Assembly: GCF_002885955.2 (NCBI RefSeq)
Contig: NZ_POQS01000005.1
Coordinates: 134,555 to 198,554 of the forward strand
Length of the DNA stretch: 64,000 nt
Direction of reading: 5' to 3'
Origin: Achromobacter pulmonis
Lineage (GTDB): Bacteria; Pseudomonadota; Gammaproteobacteria; Burkholderiales; Burkholderiaceae_B
Numbering within the stretch: the stretch's first letter is position 1; the number at the start of each line of letters is the position of its first letter. Below, piece by piece: positions 54,600 to 63,887 of this stretch. A model generated the notes under the pieces. It did not search any database and had not been told where the DNA came from. It was given only the letters and a program-made list of their open reading frames with translations. The position numbers and the translations under genes are program-made.

Positions 54600-56315
54600 A
54601 TGAGCGCAACGCATACAGCCCCCGTCCCGATGTCGCGGCCCCGCACCGGCGGCCAGATCCTGGTCGACCAGCTTCGCATCCACGGAATCGAACACGTCTT
54701 CTGCGTTCCGGGCGAAAGCTATCTTGCGGTGCTGGACGCATTGCACGATGCCGACATCAACGTGACGGTATGCCGCCAGGAAGGCGGCGCCATGATGATG
54801 GCCGAGGCGCATGGCAAGCTGACCGGCCGGCCCGCCGCCTGCTTCGTGACGCGGGGGCCGGGAGCCGCGAACGCGACGCCTGGAATCCATATCGCTTCGC
54901 ACGATTCCACTCCCGTGCTGGTTTTCGTCGGCCAGATAGAACGCGGCGTGCGCGAGCGCGGTGCGCTCCAGGAGCTGGACTACCGCGCCGCATTCAGCCA
55001 TTTCGCGAAGTGGGCCACCGAGATCGACGACGCCTGCCGCATACCAGAGATCGTGTCGCGTGCGGTCCACACGGCCATGTCGGGCCGGCCCGGGCCGGTT
55101 CTGGTCGCGCTGCCCGAGGACATGCTCGTCGACCGGGTCGAATGCGTGGATGCGCAGCCGGCCCGGGAAACGCAAGCCTATCCCGGCGCCGGGCAGGTGG
55201 CCGCCGCGCTGGCGCTCCTGGCCCAGGCCAGCCGGCCCCTGGTGGTGCTCGGCGGCACCCGCTGGACCGCCGAGGCGGTAAGCCGTTTCGCGCAGTGGGC
55301 GCGCGACTCGCGCCTGCCGGTGACCGTTTCGCTGCGCCGCCAGATGCTTTTTCCAACCAGCAACGAATCATTCGTCGGCGATCTCGGCTTCGGGCCCAAT
55401 CCGGCCCTGGTCGAACAGGTCAAGCAGGCCGATCTCATTCTCCTGGTCGGCAGCCGGATGTCCGAGACGCCCAGCCAGGGCTATACCCTGCTCGACATTC
55501 CCGTTCCGAGGCAAAAGCTCATCCACGTCTTCCCCGATGCGGCCGAGCTTGGCCGCGTCTACGCGCCCACGCTCGGCATCTGCGCGACCCCCTCGGCATT
55601 TGTCGAGGCGCTGGCCGCCAAGCCGCTGCCGGCCTCGGAATCCCGCGCGGAATATGCCGCCAGGCTGCGCACCATCTACGAGACGTGGCGCAGCACCGAG
55701 CCAGTGGCGACTCCGGGCGCGTTGCAGATGTCCAGGGTGATGGACCATCTCAACAAGGTGCTGCCGCAGGACGCCATCGTATGCAACGGCGCCGGCAACT
55801 ATGCCACCTGGATTCACCGCTTCTACCGCTTCGACGCATTCGGCACCCAGCTGGCGCCGACCTCCGGTTCGATGGGCTATGGCGTTCCGGCCGCAGTGGG
55901 CGCAAAACGCGTGTTCCCGCACAAGACCGTGGTCGCGTTCGCCGGGGACGGCTGTTTCCTGATGAACGGCCAGGAATTCGCGACGGCCGTGCAATACGGG
56001 CTGCCGATCATCGTCATCGTGGTGGACAACGGCATGTACGGGACGATACGCATGCACCAGGAACGAGAGTATCCCGGCCGCGTCAGCGCCACGGCGCTGC
56101 GCAACCCCGACTTCGCCGCCTATGCCCGCGCCTTCGGCGGGCATGGAGAGCGCGTCGAGAAAACGGAGGATTTCGCCCCCGCCTTCGAGCGCGCGCTGGC
56201 CTGCGGCCAGCCCGCCATCCTGCATTGCGTGATCGACCCGGAGGCCATCAGCCCCGCTTTCACGCTCTCGCAGGTGCGCGAATCCGCGCTGGCCGCCGGC
56301 CGCGGCCGCGCCTGA
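54600..56315 (+). CDS. ThDP-dependent enzyme, acetolactate synthase-like
   Basis: This is a ThDP enzyme of 571 residues with the three-domain (Pyr, middle, PP) architecture of acetolactate synthase, benzoylformate decarboxylase and related enzymes. The Pyr-domain Glu is E61 (CRQEGGAMMMAEAHGK), and the PP-domain ThDP-Mg motif is GDGCFLMNGQEF near 450. Its entry GIEHVFCVPGESYL is the ALS-type. Start at 54600 is chosen because the promoter -10 overlaps ATG 54546. Role: probably a 2-oxo acid decarboxylase or carboligase in the same pathway as the aldehyde dehydrogenase 23 nt downstream. Confidence 0.82.
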   Translation: MSATHTAPVPMSRPRTGGQILVDQLRIHGIEHVFCVPGESYLAVLDALHDADINVTVCRQEGGAMMMAEAHGKLTGRPAACFVTRGPGAANATPGIHIASHDSTPVLVFVGQIERGVRERGALQELDYRAAFSHFAKWATEIDDACRIPEIVSRAVHTAMSGRPGPVLVALPEDMLVDRVECVDAQPARETQAYPGAGQVAAALALLAQASRPLVVLGGTRWTAEAVSRFAQWARDSRLPVTVSLRRQMLFPTSNESFVGDLGFGPNPALVEQVKQADLILLVGSRMSETPSQGYTLLDIPVPRQKLIHVFPDAAELGRVYAPTLGICATPSAFVEALAAKPLPASESRAEYAARLRTIYETWRSTEPVATPGALQMSRVMDHLNKVLPQDAIVCNGAGNYATWIHRFYRFDAFGTQLAPTSGSMGYGVPAAVGAKRVFPHKTVVAFAGDGCFLMNGQEFATAVQYGLPIIVIVVDNGMYGTIRMHQEREYPGRVSATALRNPDFAAYARAFGGHGERVEKTEDFAPAFERALACGQPAILHCVIDPEAISPAFTLSQVRESALAAGRGRA

Positions 56316-56338
56316 ACCCAAGCACGGAGAACACCGCC

Positions 56339-57793
56339 ATGGATACAGCAAAAGCGGCGCATCGCAACCTGATCGGAGGCGAATGGTGCGATGCGGCCGA
56401 CGTCACGCAGAACGTCAACCCATCGGACACGCGGGAGATCGTCGGCCTGTACGCGCGCGGCGGCGCGGCCGACGCGCAACATGCCGTGGAGGCGGCGCGC
56501 GCCGCCTTCCCGGCATGGTCTGGCAGTTCCCCGCAACTGCGCCACGACATCCTCGCTCGCGCGGCCCATGAGCTGCAGTCGCGCAGGGAGGAGTTGGGGC
56601 GTCTGCTTTCCAGCGAGGAGGGCAAGACGCTGCCCGAGGGCATAGGCGAGGTGGCGCGTGCGGCGAGCGTGCTGTCCTTCATGGCGGGCGAGGCGCTGCG
56701 TATACGCGGTGACCGCCTGCCCGGCCTGCAGCCGGGTAGCGACACCGAAGTCACCCGGGAGCCCCTGGGCGTGGTGGGCGTGATCTCGCCTTGGAATTTC
56801 CCCATCGCCATCCCCGCCTGGAAGATCGCGCCGGCGCTGGCCTATGGCAATACCGTGGTGTTCAAGCCGGCGGATCTGGTGCCGGCCTCGGCCTGGGCGC
56901 TCGTGGACATCCTGCACCGCGCCGGCTTGCCGGATGGCGTGCTCAATCTGGTGATGGGCCCCGGAAGCCAGATCGGCAGCGTGTTGTGCTCGCATCCCGA
57001 GGTCGACGCGATCAGCTTTACCGGTTCGGTTCCCACGGGCCGCCGCATCGCGGCCGACTGCGTGGCCGGCCCGTCCATGAAACGCATGCAACTGGAGATG
57101 GGCGGCAAGAATCCGCTGGTCATCCTGGACGACGCGGACCTCGACGTCGCGGTGGAATGCGCCGTGCAGGGCGCGTTCTTCAGCACGGGCCAGCGCTGCA
57201 CGGCATCGTCCCGCTTCATCGTGACAGAGGGCATCCACGACCGTTTCGTGCAGGGCGTCGCCAGGCGGCTGGAAACGCTCAGGATCGGCCATGCCTTGCG
57301 GGCCGACTCGCATATCGGTCCGGTCGTGGACCGCAAGCAGCTCGACGTCGACCTGTCGTACATCGACATCGGCCGCAAGGAAGGCGCCCGCCTGGTCTGG
57401 GGCGGGGAGCGCCTGGAACGGGACACGCCGGGCTTCTACCTGCAGCCCGCCCTGTTCAGCGAGGTCGACCCATCCATGCGGATCGCCCGCGAAGAGATCT
57501 TCGGCCCCGTCGCCTCCGTCACGCGGGCCCGCGATTTCGAGGAAGCGCTCCATCTCGCCAACGACACGGAATTCGGCCTCGCCGCCGGCATCTGCACCAC
57601 CAGCCTGCGCCACGCGTCCCAATTCAAGCGGCAGGCCCAGGCCGGCATCGTCAAGGTCAACCAGGCAACCAGCGGTCTGGACTACCACTTGCCGTTCGGC
57701 GGACGCAAGGCTTCCTCTTACGGGCCGCGCGAACAGGGCCAGTATGCGGTGGACTTCTATACCGTCATCAAGACGGCGTACACGTCCGCCTGA
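56339..57793 (+). CDS. NAD(P)-dependent aldehyde dehydrogenase
   Basis: This 484-residue aldehyde dehydrogenase oxidises an aldehyde to the acid. Catalytic residues are visible: C287 (GQRCTASS) and E253 (LEMGGKNP), with the NAD motif FTGSVPTG near 228. The opening GVIS-PWNFP is the usual family entry. It resembles 2,5-dioxovalerate or succinate semialdehyde dehydrogenases. It follows the ThDP enzyme gene, consistent with acting on its aldehyde product. Confidence 0.92.
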   Translation: MDTAKAAHRNLIGGEWCDAADVTQNVNPSDTREIVGLYARGGAADAQHAVEAARAAFPAWSGSSPQLRHDILARAAHELQSRREELGRLLSSEEGKTLPEGIGEVARAASVLSFMAGEALRIRGDRLPGLQPGSDTEVTREPLGVVGVISPWNFPIAIPAWKIAPALAYGNTVVFKPADLVPASAWALVDILHRAGLPDGVLNLVMGPGSQIGSVLCSHPEVDAISFTGSVPTGRRIAADCVAGPSMKRMQLEMGGKNPLVILDDADLDVAVECAVQGAFFSTGQRCTASSRFIVTEGIHDRFVQGVARRLETLRIGHALRADSHIGPVVDRKQLDVDLSYIDIGRKEGARLVWGGERLERDTPGFYLQPALFSEVDPSMRIAREEIFGPVASVTRARDFEEALHLANDTEFGLAAGICTTSLRHASQFKRQAQAGIVKVNQATSGLDYHLPFGGRKASSYGPREQGQYAVDFYTVIKTAYTSA

Positions 57794-57845
57794 AGCCGGT
57801 CGCCGCGCGGTGAGCGGTTCCCCATCCACTGAAGGAGACAAGAAG

Positions 57846-58814
57846 ATGAAGAAACTGATCGGCAGCCTGTTCCTGTTCTCGGCGGCCGCGATGGCGACCG
57901 CTGCGCATGCGACGGATTATCCACAGCGCGCCATCCGCATCATCGTCCCGTTCGCCGCGGGCGGCATCACCGACGTGATGGGGCGCACGATCGCCAACCA
58001 TCTCGGCGCCGAGCTCGGGCAGCCCGTCATCGTGGAGAACCGGCCCGGGGCCAGCGGCATGATAGGGTGCGAAGCGGCCGCCAAGGCGGAGCCCGACGGC
58101 TATACCCTGCTGGTGGCGGGCATCGCCCCGCTGGGCACGAATCCCGTGATGTACCGGCAGATCCGGTACGACCCGGTCAAGAGCTACGAACACATCGGCC
58201 TGGTGGCCAAGCAGCCGCTGGTCGTCGTCGTGGGCAAGGCGGTGCCGGCCGACAGCATCCAGGAGCTCGCGGCCTACCTCAAGGCGCGCCCTCAAGGCGA
58301 CATGTTCTATGGCACGTCCGGCAGTTCGTACCAGCTGATCACCGAAGCCTTCAACGCGCAACTGGGCGTGAAGATGACCCATGTCCCCTTCAAGGGCACG
58401 AGTCCCGCGATCGAGGCGATGCTGGGCGGACAGATCGGCTTCATGATCGATCCCTATTCCACCATGGGCGCGCTGGTCAAGGCCGGCAAGGTCAAGGCGC
58501 TGGCGCTCACCGCCGACAAGCGTTCCGACGCCGCGCCGCAGTTGCCCACGGTGAGCGAGGAAGGCATACCGGGATTCGAGGCTTCGTCGTGGCAGGGCCT
58601 GCTCGCGCCGGCGGGAACGCCCAGGGAGATCGTCGAGAAGCTGAATACAGCCCTGGTGAAGATTCTCGCATCCGATGAGATCAAGCAGAACTTCGCCGCC
58701 TCCGGCGTGCAGCCCTCGCCATCTTCGCCGGAAGAGTTCCGCCGATTCATCATCGCCGAGAACGAGCGCTGGAAGCGTGTTGCCGCGGCCGCGGGCATTC
58801 AGCCTCAGGACTGA
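57846..58814 (+). CDS. Bug-family receptor
   Basis: This 322-residue receptor has signal KLIGSLFLFSAAAMATAAHA, then DYPQRAIRIIVPFAAGG and the Bug blocks VENRPGASGMIG, DGYTLLVAG and HVPFKGTSP. GAAGGAGA precedes ATG 57846. It follows the aldehyde dehydrogenase by 52 nt, so its ligand is probably the pathway's starting acid or alcohol. Confidence 0.9.
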   Translation: MKKLIGSLFLFSAAAMATAAHATDYPQRAIRIIVPFAAGGITDVMGRTIANHLGAELGQPVIVENRPGASGMIGCEAAAKAEPDGYTLLVAGIAPLGTNPVMYRQIRYDPVKSYEHIGLVAKQPLVVVVGKAVPADSIQELAAYLKARPQGDMFYGTSGSSYQLITEAFNAQLGVKMTHVPFKGTSPAIEAMLGGQIGFMIDPYSTMGALVKAGKVKALALTADKRSDAAPQLPTVSEEGIPGFEASSWQGLLAPAGTPREIVEKLNTALVKILASDEIKQNFAASGVQPSPSSPEEFRRFIIAENERWKRVAAAAGIQPQD

Positions 58815-58827
58815 CCGCGATGGCGCC

Positions 58828-58852
58828 GTCCGGCCGCCGTCAACGGCCGGAC
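58828..58852. terminator. Inverted repeat between convergent Bug and IclR genes
   Basis: GTCCGGCCG (58828-58836) pairs with CGGCCGGAC (58844-58852), loop of 7 nt that includes the IclR stop codon. No T tract. Confidence 0.6.
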
Positions 58853-59700
58853 AGTTGCGCGATCTGCTGCAGAGCGGGCACCTGGAGTGGCATCAGGCGG
58901 GTGCAGGCCAGCAGTTCCCTGGCGACGAACGCGACGGTCTCGTCGTCGAAGCTTTCGGAATAGGCCGTGATCGCCAGGCAGCCAAGCGCGGTCTTGTCCC
59001 AGGAATAATAATTGGCGGCGATGGCGCTCAGGCCATCGTAGAACTCGTCGCGCACCAGCACGTAGCCGTTCTCCGCGGCCCGTTTGAGATCCGCGTCCAG
59101 CGCCGCCTTCGTCGTGAGGGTCTTGCTGGTCCGCGCCGCATAGGGAGGCTTGCCCAGCAGCGCCTCGCGCCTGGCCGGATCGGATGCGAGCAGCAAGGCC
59201 TTGCCCGGACCGGAGGCATGCATGGGGCCATGCAGCCAGGTCGAGTAATACGGATTGAGCGAAGTGCCCGCCTGCATCACATCGACCACGACCCGCTCGC
59301 CGCCGATATAGGCTACCAGCACGACCGACTGGTTCACCTTGTTCGCGAGGCCGCGCACCAGCGGATCGGCCTGGCGGCGCAGTTCTTCCAGCGGGTGCTT
59401 CAACCCCAGGGGACGCAGCGTGGAAGGCGAGGCCAGATAGTATTTGCCGTCGCCGATGCGCAGGACGCGCTTGGCGTCCTCCAGCGTTCTCAACAGGCGC
59501 AACGTGGTGCTTAGATCCAGTTTGACGTCGGAGGCCAGTTCCGCGAGCGTCATCGGGTGGCTTGCGGCGATCAGGGTGTCCAGCAGGGCCAGTCCGCGCA
59601 ACAGGGTGCCGGCCAGCGGCCCGCTCCCCTTGGCGCTATCGGTCAGTGCGGCCGTTCCGGCGGCGGTGGAAGATGCAGGATTTTTACGTGGTCTCGGCAT
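58840..59700 (-). CDS. IclR-family transcriptional regulator
   Basis: This is a 286-residue IclR regulator. HTH about 24-85 (LLRGLALLDTLIAASHPMTLAEL, LDLSTTLRLLRTLEDA); effector domain from about 105. The start at 59700 (MPRPRKNPASS) is chosen because the open frame to 59763 has no ribosome site. It lies between the Bug receptor and the RraA-type gene, and probably controls this cluster. Confidence 0.88.
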   Translation of the reverse strand: MPRPRKNPASSTAAGTAALTDSAKGSGPLAGTLLRGLALLDTLIAASHPMTLAELASDVKLDLSTTLRLLRTLEDAKRVLRIGDGKYYLASPSTLRPLGLKHPLEELRRQADPLVRGLANKVNQSVVLVAYIGGERVVVDVMQAGTSLNPYYSTWLHGPMHASGPGKALLLASDPARREALLGKPPYAARTSKTLTTKAALDADLKRAAENGYVLVRDEFYDGLSAIAANYYSWDKTALGCLAITAYSESFDDETVAFVARELLACTRLMPLQVPALQQIAQLSGR

Positions 59701-59771
59701 AGTCTGGTCTACAAGGCGGGGCACGCATAGGCTGGAGTCCAGCCGCTGACGCGCTCCGGCCAAGCTGCGGA

Positions 59772-60446
59772 TCAGAGTTTAGCGTACTTGCGCAGCGCTT
59801 CCGTGAACGAAAGTCCCGCCCGGATTTCGTCGCTGGCCAGCCTGTCCTGGTGTTCGAGTTCGCTTGCGCGCTGCGCCACTTCCGCCGCCCGATCGCGCGG
59901 CACCACCACCAGGCCGCTGGAGTCCCCGATGATGATATCGCCCGGATGTACGGGCATGCCATCGATCTTCACCGTGGTATTGATCTCGATGACCTTGACC
60001 CGCGTCTTGCCCGACAGCGGCACGACGTGGCGCGAGAACACCGGGAACCCCAGTTCGATGATCTCGTCGGCATCGCGCACGCCGCCGTCCACCACCAGCC
60101 CCACGACGCCGTTCTGCACGGCCGCTACTGAAGCCACCCCGCCCCAGGTGGACACCTGCTGGCCGCCGTTGTCGATCACGACGACATCCAGGGGCCGGCA
60201 CATGTCGACGACGGCGCCCAGCCCGAACTCGGAGGGCTGGTAGGCGTTCTTCGCGCCCGTCACTTCCTTGACGGTGAGCGCGGCGCCGACGAATCGCATT
60301 CCTGGCGCGACCGGCCCGAGGTTCAGGCCGATGCTGCCGATGCCGAGGTCGTCGAGCACATTACCGATGGTGCTGGTAGCAAGGCCCTCGAACGCTTTGA
60401 TCAGTTCGGGGGAGGTCTCGGGACGGGTTCCTTGATGGATAGGCAC
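59772..60446 (-). CDS. RraA-family protein (aldolase/decarboxylase-like)
   Basis: This is a 224-residue RraA-like protein. Relatives are regulators of RNase E or act as 4-hydroxy-4-methyl-2-oxoglutarate aldolase/oxaloacetate decarboxylase. The catalytic-type region is VVIDNGGQQVSTWGGVASVAA (Gly-rich) with GGVRDADEI. The start is GTG at 60446 because GGAGAAG lies 7 nt upstream; the open frame to TTG 60512 lacks a site. In this cluster, aldolase or decarboxylase is the more likely role. Confidence 0.85.
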   Translation of the reverse strand: MPIHQGTRPETSPELIKAFEGLATSTIGNVLDDLGIGSIGLNLGPVAPGMRFVGAALTVKEVTGAKNAYQPSEFGLGAVVDMCRPLDVVVIDNGGQQVSTWGGVASVAAVQNGVVGLVVDGGVRDADEIIELGFPVFSRHVVPLSGKTRVKVIEINTTVKIDGMPVHPGDIIIGDSSGLVVVPRDRAAEVAQRASELEHQDRLASDEIRAGLSFTEALRKYAKL

Positions 60447-60483
60447 TTGCGTTCTTCTCCAAATTGAATGATGATGCATGCCA

Positions 60484-60512
60484 AAATTACAATAAAGAAA
60501 TAAAACTTTCAA
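60484..60512 (-). promoter_or_regulatory. Promoter candidate for the RraA-type gene
   Basis: On the minus strand TTGAAA (60512-60507), a 17-nt spacer and TAATTT (60489-60484), in an AT-rich patch between divergent genes. Confidence 0.45.
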
Positions 60513-60634
60513 TGGATGATTAATTAATTTCGTCTAGTGAATTACCTTTGTTTGTGCGGCCGAGTGGCAGAGCCAGGCGACGATGACTCTGCATATCTGG
60601 ACGGCAAAGGTCCAAATACAAGGAGACTGGATAC

Positions 60635-61615
60635 ATGCGTGAAACTCGACGTACCGTGCTCAAACAACTCTCAGCCGCGGCGCTGGTCGGCGCCTTCGCC
60701 CCGCGGGCCTTCGCCTCCGGCGACTGGCCAAGCCGGCCCGTCCGGGTCATCGTGCCTTTCACGCCCGGCGGGTCCACCGACATCGCGGCTCGGCTGGCGG
60801 CCGAAGGCATGGGCCGCGCGCTGGGGCAGACCTTCGTGGTGGAAAACCGCCCCGGCGCCGGCGGAAACCTGGGGCTCGAGGCCTTGGCGCGGTCGGACAA
60901 CGATGGCTACACGATCGGTATTCTCACCACGGCTCACCCGATCAACAGCTGGCTGTACAAGAAGCCCGGCTATGACCTCGCAAGCAGTTTTTCGCCCATC
61001 GGCTTTCTGCAGGAAGGGCCCATCATGCTGGTGGTGCATCCCAGCCTGCAGGTCAACTCGCTGCCGGAATTCATCGCATACGCCAAAGCGCGCCCGGGCA
61101 AGCTCAACTTCGCCACCTCAGGCACCGGCAATTCCACCCACATGGCGGGCGAACTGTTCTGCAACCGCGCGCAGATCCAGATGACGCACGTGCCCTACAA
61201 GGGCAGCGCGCCCGCGATCACGGACACCATCGCGGGAGTATGCGAGCTGAGCTTCGACACGATGATCTCCGCGCTTCCGCATGTAAAGGCGGGCAAGCTC
61301 AAGGCCATTGCGGTCACGACCGCCCAGCGTTCCCCGATGACGCCCGAGGTGCCCGCCATCGCCGAGACCATCCCCGGCTTCGACGTGTCGGCCTGGAACG
61401 GCATGGTGGCGCCGGCGGGCACGCCCAAGGAAGTCATCGGAAAGCTGCATCAGGCGATGGTGCAGGCGCTGGCCGCTCCCGCAGTGATCCAACGCTTCGC
61501 GGACATGGGCGTAGCGCCCCGCGCCATGCAGCCGGACGAGTTCCAGCGCTTCATCCTGCAGGAGCGGGATATGTGGGGCAAGACGGTCCAGGCCGCGAAC
61601 ATCACCATCGATTGA
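60635..61615 (+). CDS. Bug-family receptor with twin-arginine signal
   Basis: This 326-residue receptor begins with TRRTVLKQL, a twin-arginine-type motif, so export through Tat is probable. The core has RVIVPFTPGGSTDIAAR, VENRPGAGGNLG, DGYTIGIL and HVPYKGSAP. AAGGAG precedes ATG 60635. It is the first of two tandem receptor genes (74-nt gap) upstream of the FMN dehydrogenase. Confidence 0.9.
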   Translation: MRETRRTVLKQLSAAALVGAFAPRAFASGDWPSRPVRVIVPFTPGGSTDIAARLAAEGMGRALGQTFVVENRPGAGGNLGLEALARSDNDGYTIGILTTAHPINSWLYKKPGYDLASSFSPIGFLQEGPIMLVVHPSLQVNSLPEFIAYAKARPGKLNFATSGTGNSTHMAGELFCNRAQIQMTHVPYKGSAPAITDTIAGVCELSFDTMISALPHVKAGKLKAIAVTTAQRSPMTPEVPAIAETIPGFDVSAWNGMVAPAGTPKEVIGKLHQAMVQALAAPAVIQRFADMGVAPRAMQPDEFQRFILQERDMWGKTVQAANITID

Positions 61616-61689
61616 GAACGGATCCGTTGCGCCGCCTTTGATACAAAGGCGGCAAGCGTGGAACGAAAAGATAAAAACAGGAGACAAAT

Positions 61690-62694
61690 ATGAAAGCAAA
61701 TCGGCGTTCCGCCATCAAGGCGGCATTGGCCCTGGCCATCGTCACGGCCGGCATGACGGGCGTGCCCGCGCATGCCAAGGACGAGGCGGCCGCCGCCTAC
61801 CCCGCCAGGCAGGTGACCTTTCTGGTGCCCTACGCCGCCGGGGGGCCCACGGACCTGATAGCGCGCCAGCTCGCCTTCGGCCTGAGCAAGCTGTGGAACC
61901 AGCCCGTGGTGGTCGAGAACCGCACGGGCGCCAGCGGCATCGTCGCCTTGACGGCCCTGGCGCGCGCGCCTTCGGATGGCTATACGCTGGGGATCATGGT
62001 GTCCCCGGTGACGGCCATCGCGCCGCTCACGCAGCCCAGCTTCCGCTACGACGTCACGCAGGACTTCACCGCGGTATCCGATCTGGTCGACTACGCCCTG
62101 GTTCTGCTCGCCGGGCCTCAGATCAAGGCGGCGAATCTCAAGGAACTGGTGGAATTCGCCAAGCAGAACCCGACGGCCGTCAGCTACGGTTCCTCGGGCC
62201 TGGGCGGCACCAACCATCTTGCGGGCGAACTGTTTTCCCGGTCAGCCAACGCGCCCATGCTGCACGTTCCCTACAAGGGGAATGCCCCGGCGCTCAATGA
62301 CGTCATGGCGGGGCAGGTCAGTTTCGTGTTCGCCCAGACCGATGCGGCCATCGGGCTCGCCAAGAGCGACAAGGTGCGGGCGCTGGGCATCACTTCCAAG
62401 CAACGCAACGCCATGCTGCCCAACGTTCCCACGATGGAAGAAAGCGGCTTCAAGGGCGTGGACGTTGGAGGCTGGACGGGCGTGATGGGACCGGCGAAAC
62501 TGCCTCCCGATGTGCTCAAGAAGCTGGAAGCGGGCATTGCCGAAGTCAAGAAGACCCCGGAATTCAAGGAAAGAATGGAGTCCCTCGGTTTTGTGATCAC
62601 CGGCACCTCTTCCGCCGATTTCACCCAGCGCGTGCGTGCCGAACGGGATTTCTGGAAAGCCAAAGTCACCGAAGCGAACATCCAACTCCAATGA
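61690..62694 (+). CDS. Bug-family receptor (second of tandem pair)
   Basis: This 334-residue receptor has signal RRSAIKAALALAIVTAGMTG, then TFLVPYAAGGPTDLIAR, VENRTGASGIVA, DGYTLGIM and HVPYKGNAP. AGGAGA precedes ATG 61690. Its stop overlaps the FMN dehydrogenase start (ATGA, 62691-62694), so receptor and enzyme are translationally coupled. Confidence 0.9.
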   Translation: MKANRRSAIKAALALAIVTAGMTGVPAHAKDEAAAAYPARQVTFLVPYAAGGPTDLIARQLAFGLSKLWNQPVVVENRTGASGIVALTALARAPSDGYTLGIMVSPVTAIAPLTQPSFRYDVTQDFTAVSDLVDYALVLLAGPQIKAANLKELVEFAKQNPTAVSYGSSGLGGTNHLAGELFSRSANAPMLHVPYKGNAPALNDVMAGQVSFVFAQTDAAIGLAKSDKVRALGITSKQRNAMLPNVPTMEESGFKGVDVGGWTGVMGPAKLPPDVLKKLEAGIAEVKKTPEFKERMESLGFVITGTSSADFTQRVRAERDFWKAKVTEANIQLQ

Positions 62695-63851
62695 ACTCAA
62701 AGAAACTCCTGTCGATAGGCGACTACGAGCGTGCGGCCAAGGCGGTCCTGCCGCACGCGGTGTTCGGCTACGTCAACGGCGGCACCGAAGACTGCCTGAC
62801 GCTGCAAGCCAACCGCGAGGCGTTCCGTTCGGTCCAGTTCCGTCCGCGCGGCCTGGTCGGCGTCGCGCAGCGCACGCAGGCCGTGGAACTCTGGGGAAGG
62901 CAATACCGGCATCCTTTCGGGATCGCGCCCATGGGCATGACCGCCATGTGCCGCCATCGCTGCGAATGGGACCTGGCCAAGGCCGCGTCAGAGGCGAAAA
63001 TTCCGTTCGTGCTCAGCGGTCTTTCCACGCTGGCCATGGAAACCGTGCGCCAGGCCGATGCCGATTTCTGGTACCAGGGCTACATCCCCGGCGACAGGGA
63101 AGTCATCGAACCGCTGCTGCGGCGCCTGCGGGCCAACGAGGTCGACGTGCTGGTCGTCACCATCGACACGCCCGTGGGCGCGAACCGCGAGAACAACCAG
63201 CGCAACGGCTTCACCATTCCGTTCAAGTTCAGCGGCGGCCTGCTCTGGGACGGGCTGCGCCATCCCCGCTGGTCCGCCAACGTGTTTCTCCGCACCTTGC
63301 TTTCGGACCGGCAGGTGCCGCGCTTCTGCAACGTGGTCGCCGATAGGCGCGGCTACCGCATCACCGAAGAACCCAAGGGCGGCCTGCGCGGCGGCCGCGA
63401 CCGGCTGGACTGGTCGCACCTGGCCTGGATGCGCGACATCTGGCCGGGCCGCATCGTCCTCAAGGGCGTCGCCCATCCCGGCGACGCGCAGCTGGCGGAA
63501 CAAATGGGCCTGGACGGCGTCATCGTCTCCAACCACGGCGGACGCCAGCTCGACGGCGCGCAGGGCGCCCTGGACGCCTTGCCCGAGGTCGTCGCCGCGG
63601 TGGGCCCGAATTTCCCGGTGATGGTCGACGGCGGTTTTCGCCGCGGCGCCGACGTCCTCAAGGCCATCGCGCTGGGCGCGCGCATGGTGTTCCTGGGCCG
63701 CCCCTTTCTCTACGGCGCGTCCGTGGCCGGACAGGCCGGCGTGGCGCGCATCATCGACATTTTGGGAACCGAAATCGACCGCAACCTGGGGTTGCTCGGG
63801 TGCCGCGACCTGGCGGAGCTGGGAAGCGACTTCATCGTGTCGCGCCCTTGA
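62691..63851 (+). CDS. FMN-dependent alpha-hydroxy acid dehydrogenase (second copy)
   Basis: This 386-residue flavoenzyme is a paralogue of the one at 49909. It shows VLVVTIDTPVGANREN, SNHGGRQLDGAQG and MVDGGFRRGADVLKAI. It oxidises a 2-hydroxy acid to the 2-oxo acid; with the ThDP enzyme and aldehyde dehydrogenase of the same region this suggests a mandelate-like route. Start 62691 overlaps the preceding Bug gene by 4 nt. Confidence 0.9.
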   Translation: MNSKKLLSIGDYERAAKAVLPHAVFGYVNGGTEDCLTLQANREAFRSVQFRPRGLVGVAQRTQAVELWGRQYRHPFGIAPMGMTAMCRHRCEWDLAKAASEAKIPFVLSGLSTLAMETVRQADADFWYQGYIPGDREVIEPLLRRLRANEVDVLVVTIDTPVGANRENNQRNGFTIPFKFSGGLLWDGLRHPRWSANVFLRTLLSDRQVPRFCNVVADRRGYRITEEPKGGLRGGRDRLDWSHLAWMRDIWPGRIVLKGVAHPGDAQLAEQMGLDGVIVSNHGGRQLDGAQGALDALPEVVAAVGPNFPVMVDGGFRRGADVLKAIALGARMVFLGRPFLYGASVAGQAGVARIIDILGTEIDRNLGLLGCRDLAELGSDFIVSRP

Positions 63852-63887
63852 TCTTCGCGAGCGGGTAGTTGCCCCAATGCGCCCCTT

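Noticed and set aside
54515-57793. 1092-residue frame suggesting a fused enzyme
   Set aside because: The first half is out of frame with the ThDP enzyme and is Arg/Gly/Ala-rich noise; only the part after 56339 is the real aldehyde dehydrogenase.
60555-60600. tRNA-like sequence (GCGGCCGAGTGGCAGAG) upstream of a Bug gene
   Set aside because: Resembles a tRNA D-arm but there is no matching acceptor, anticodon or T-arm downstream.
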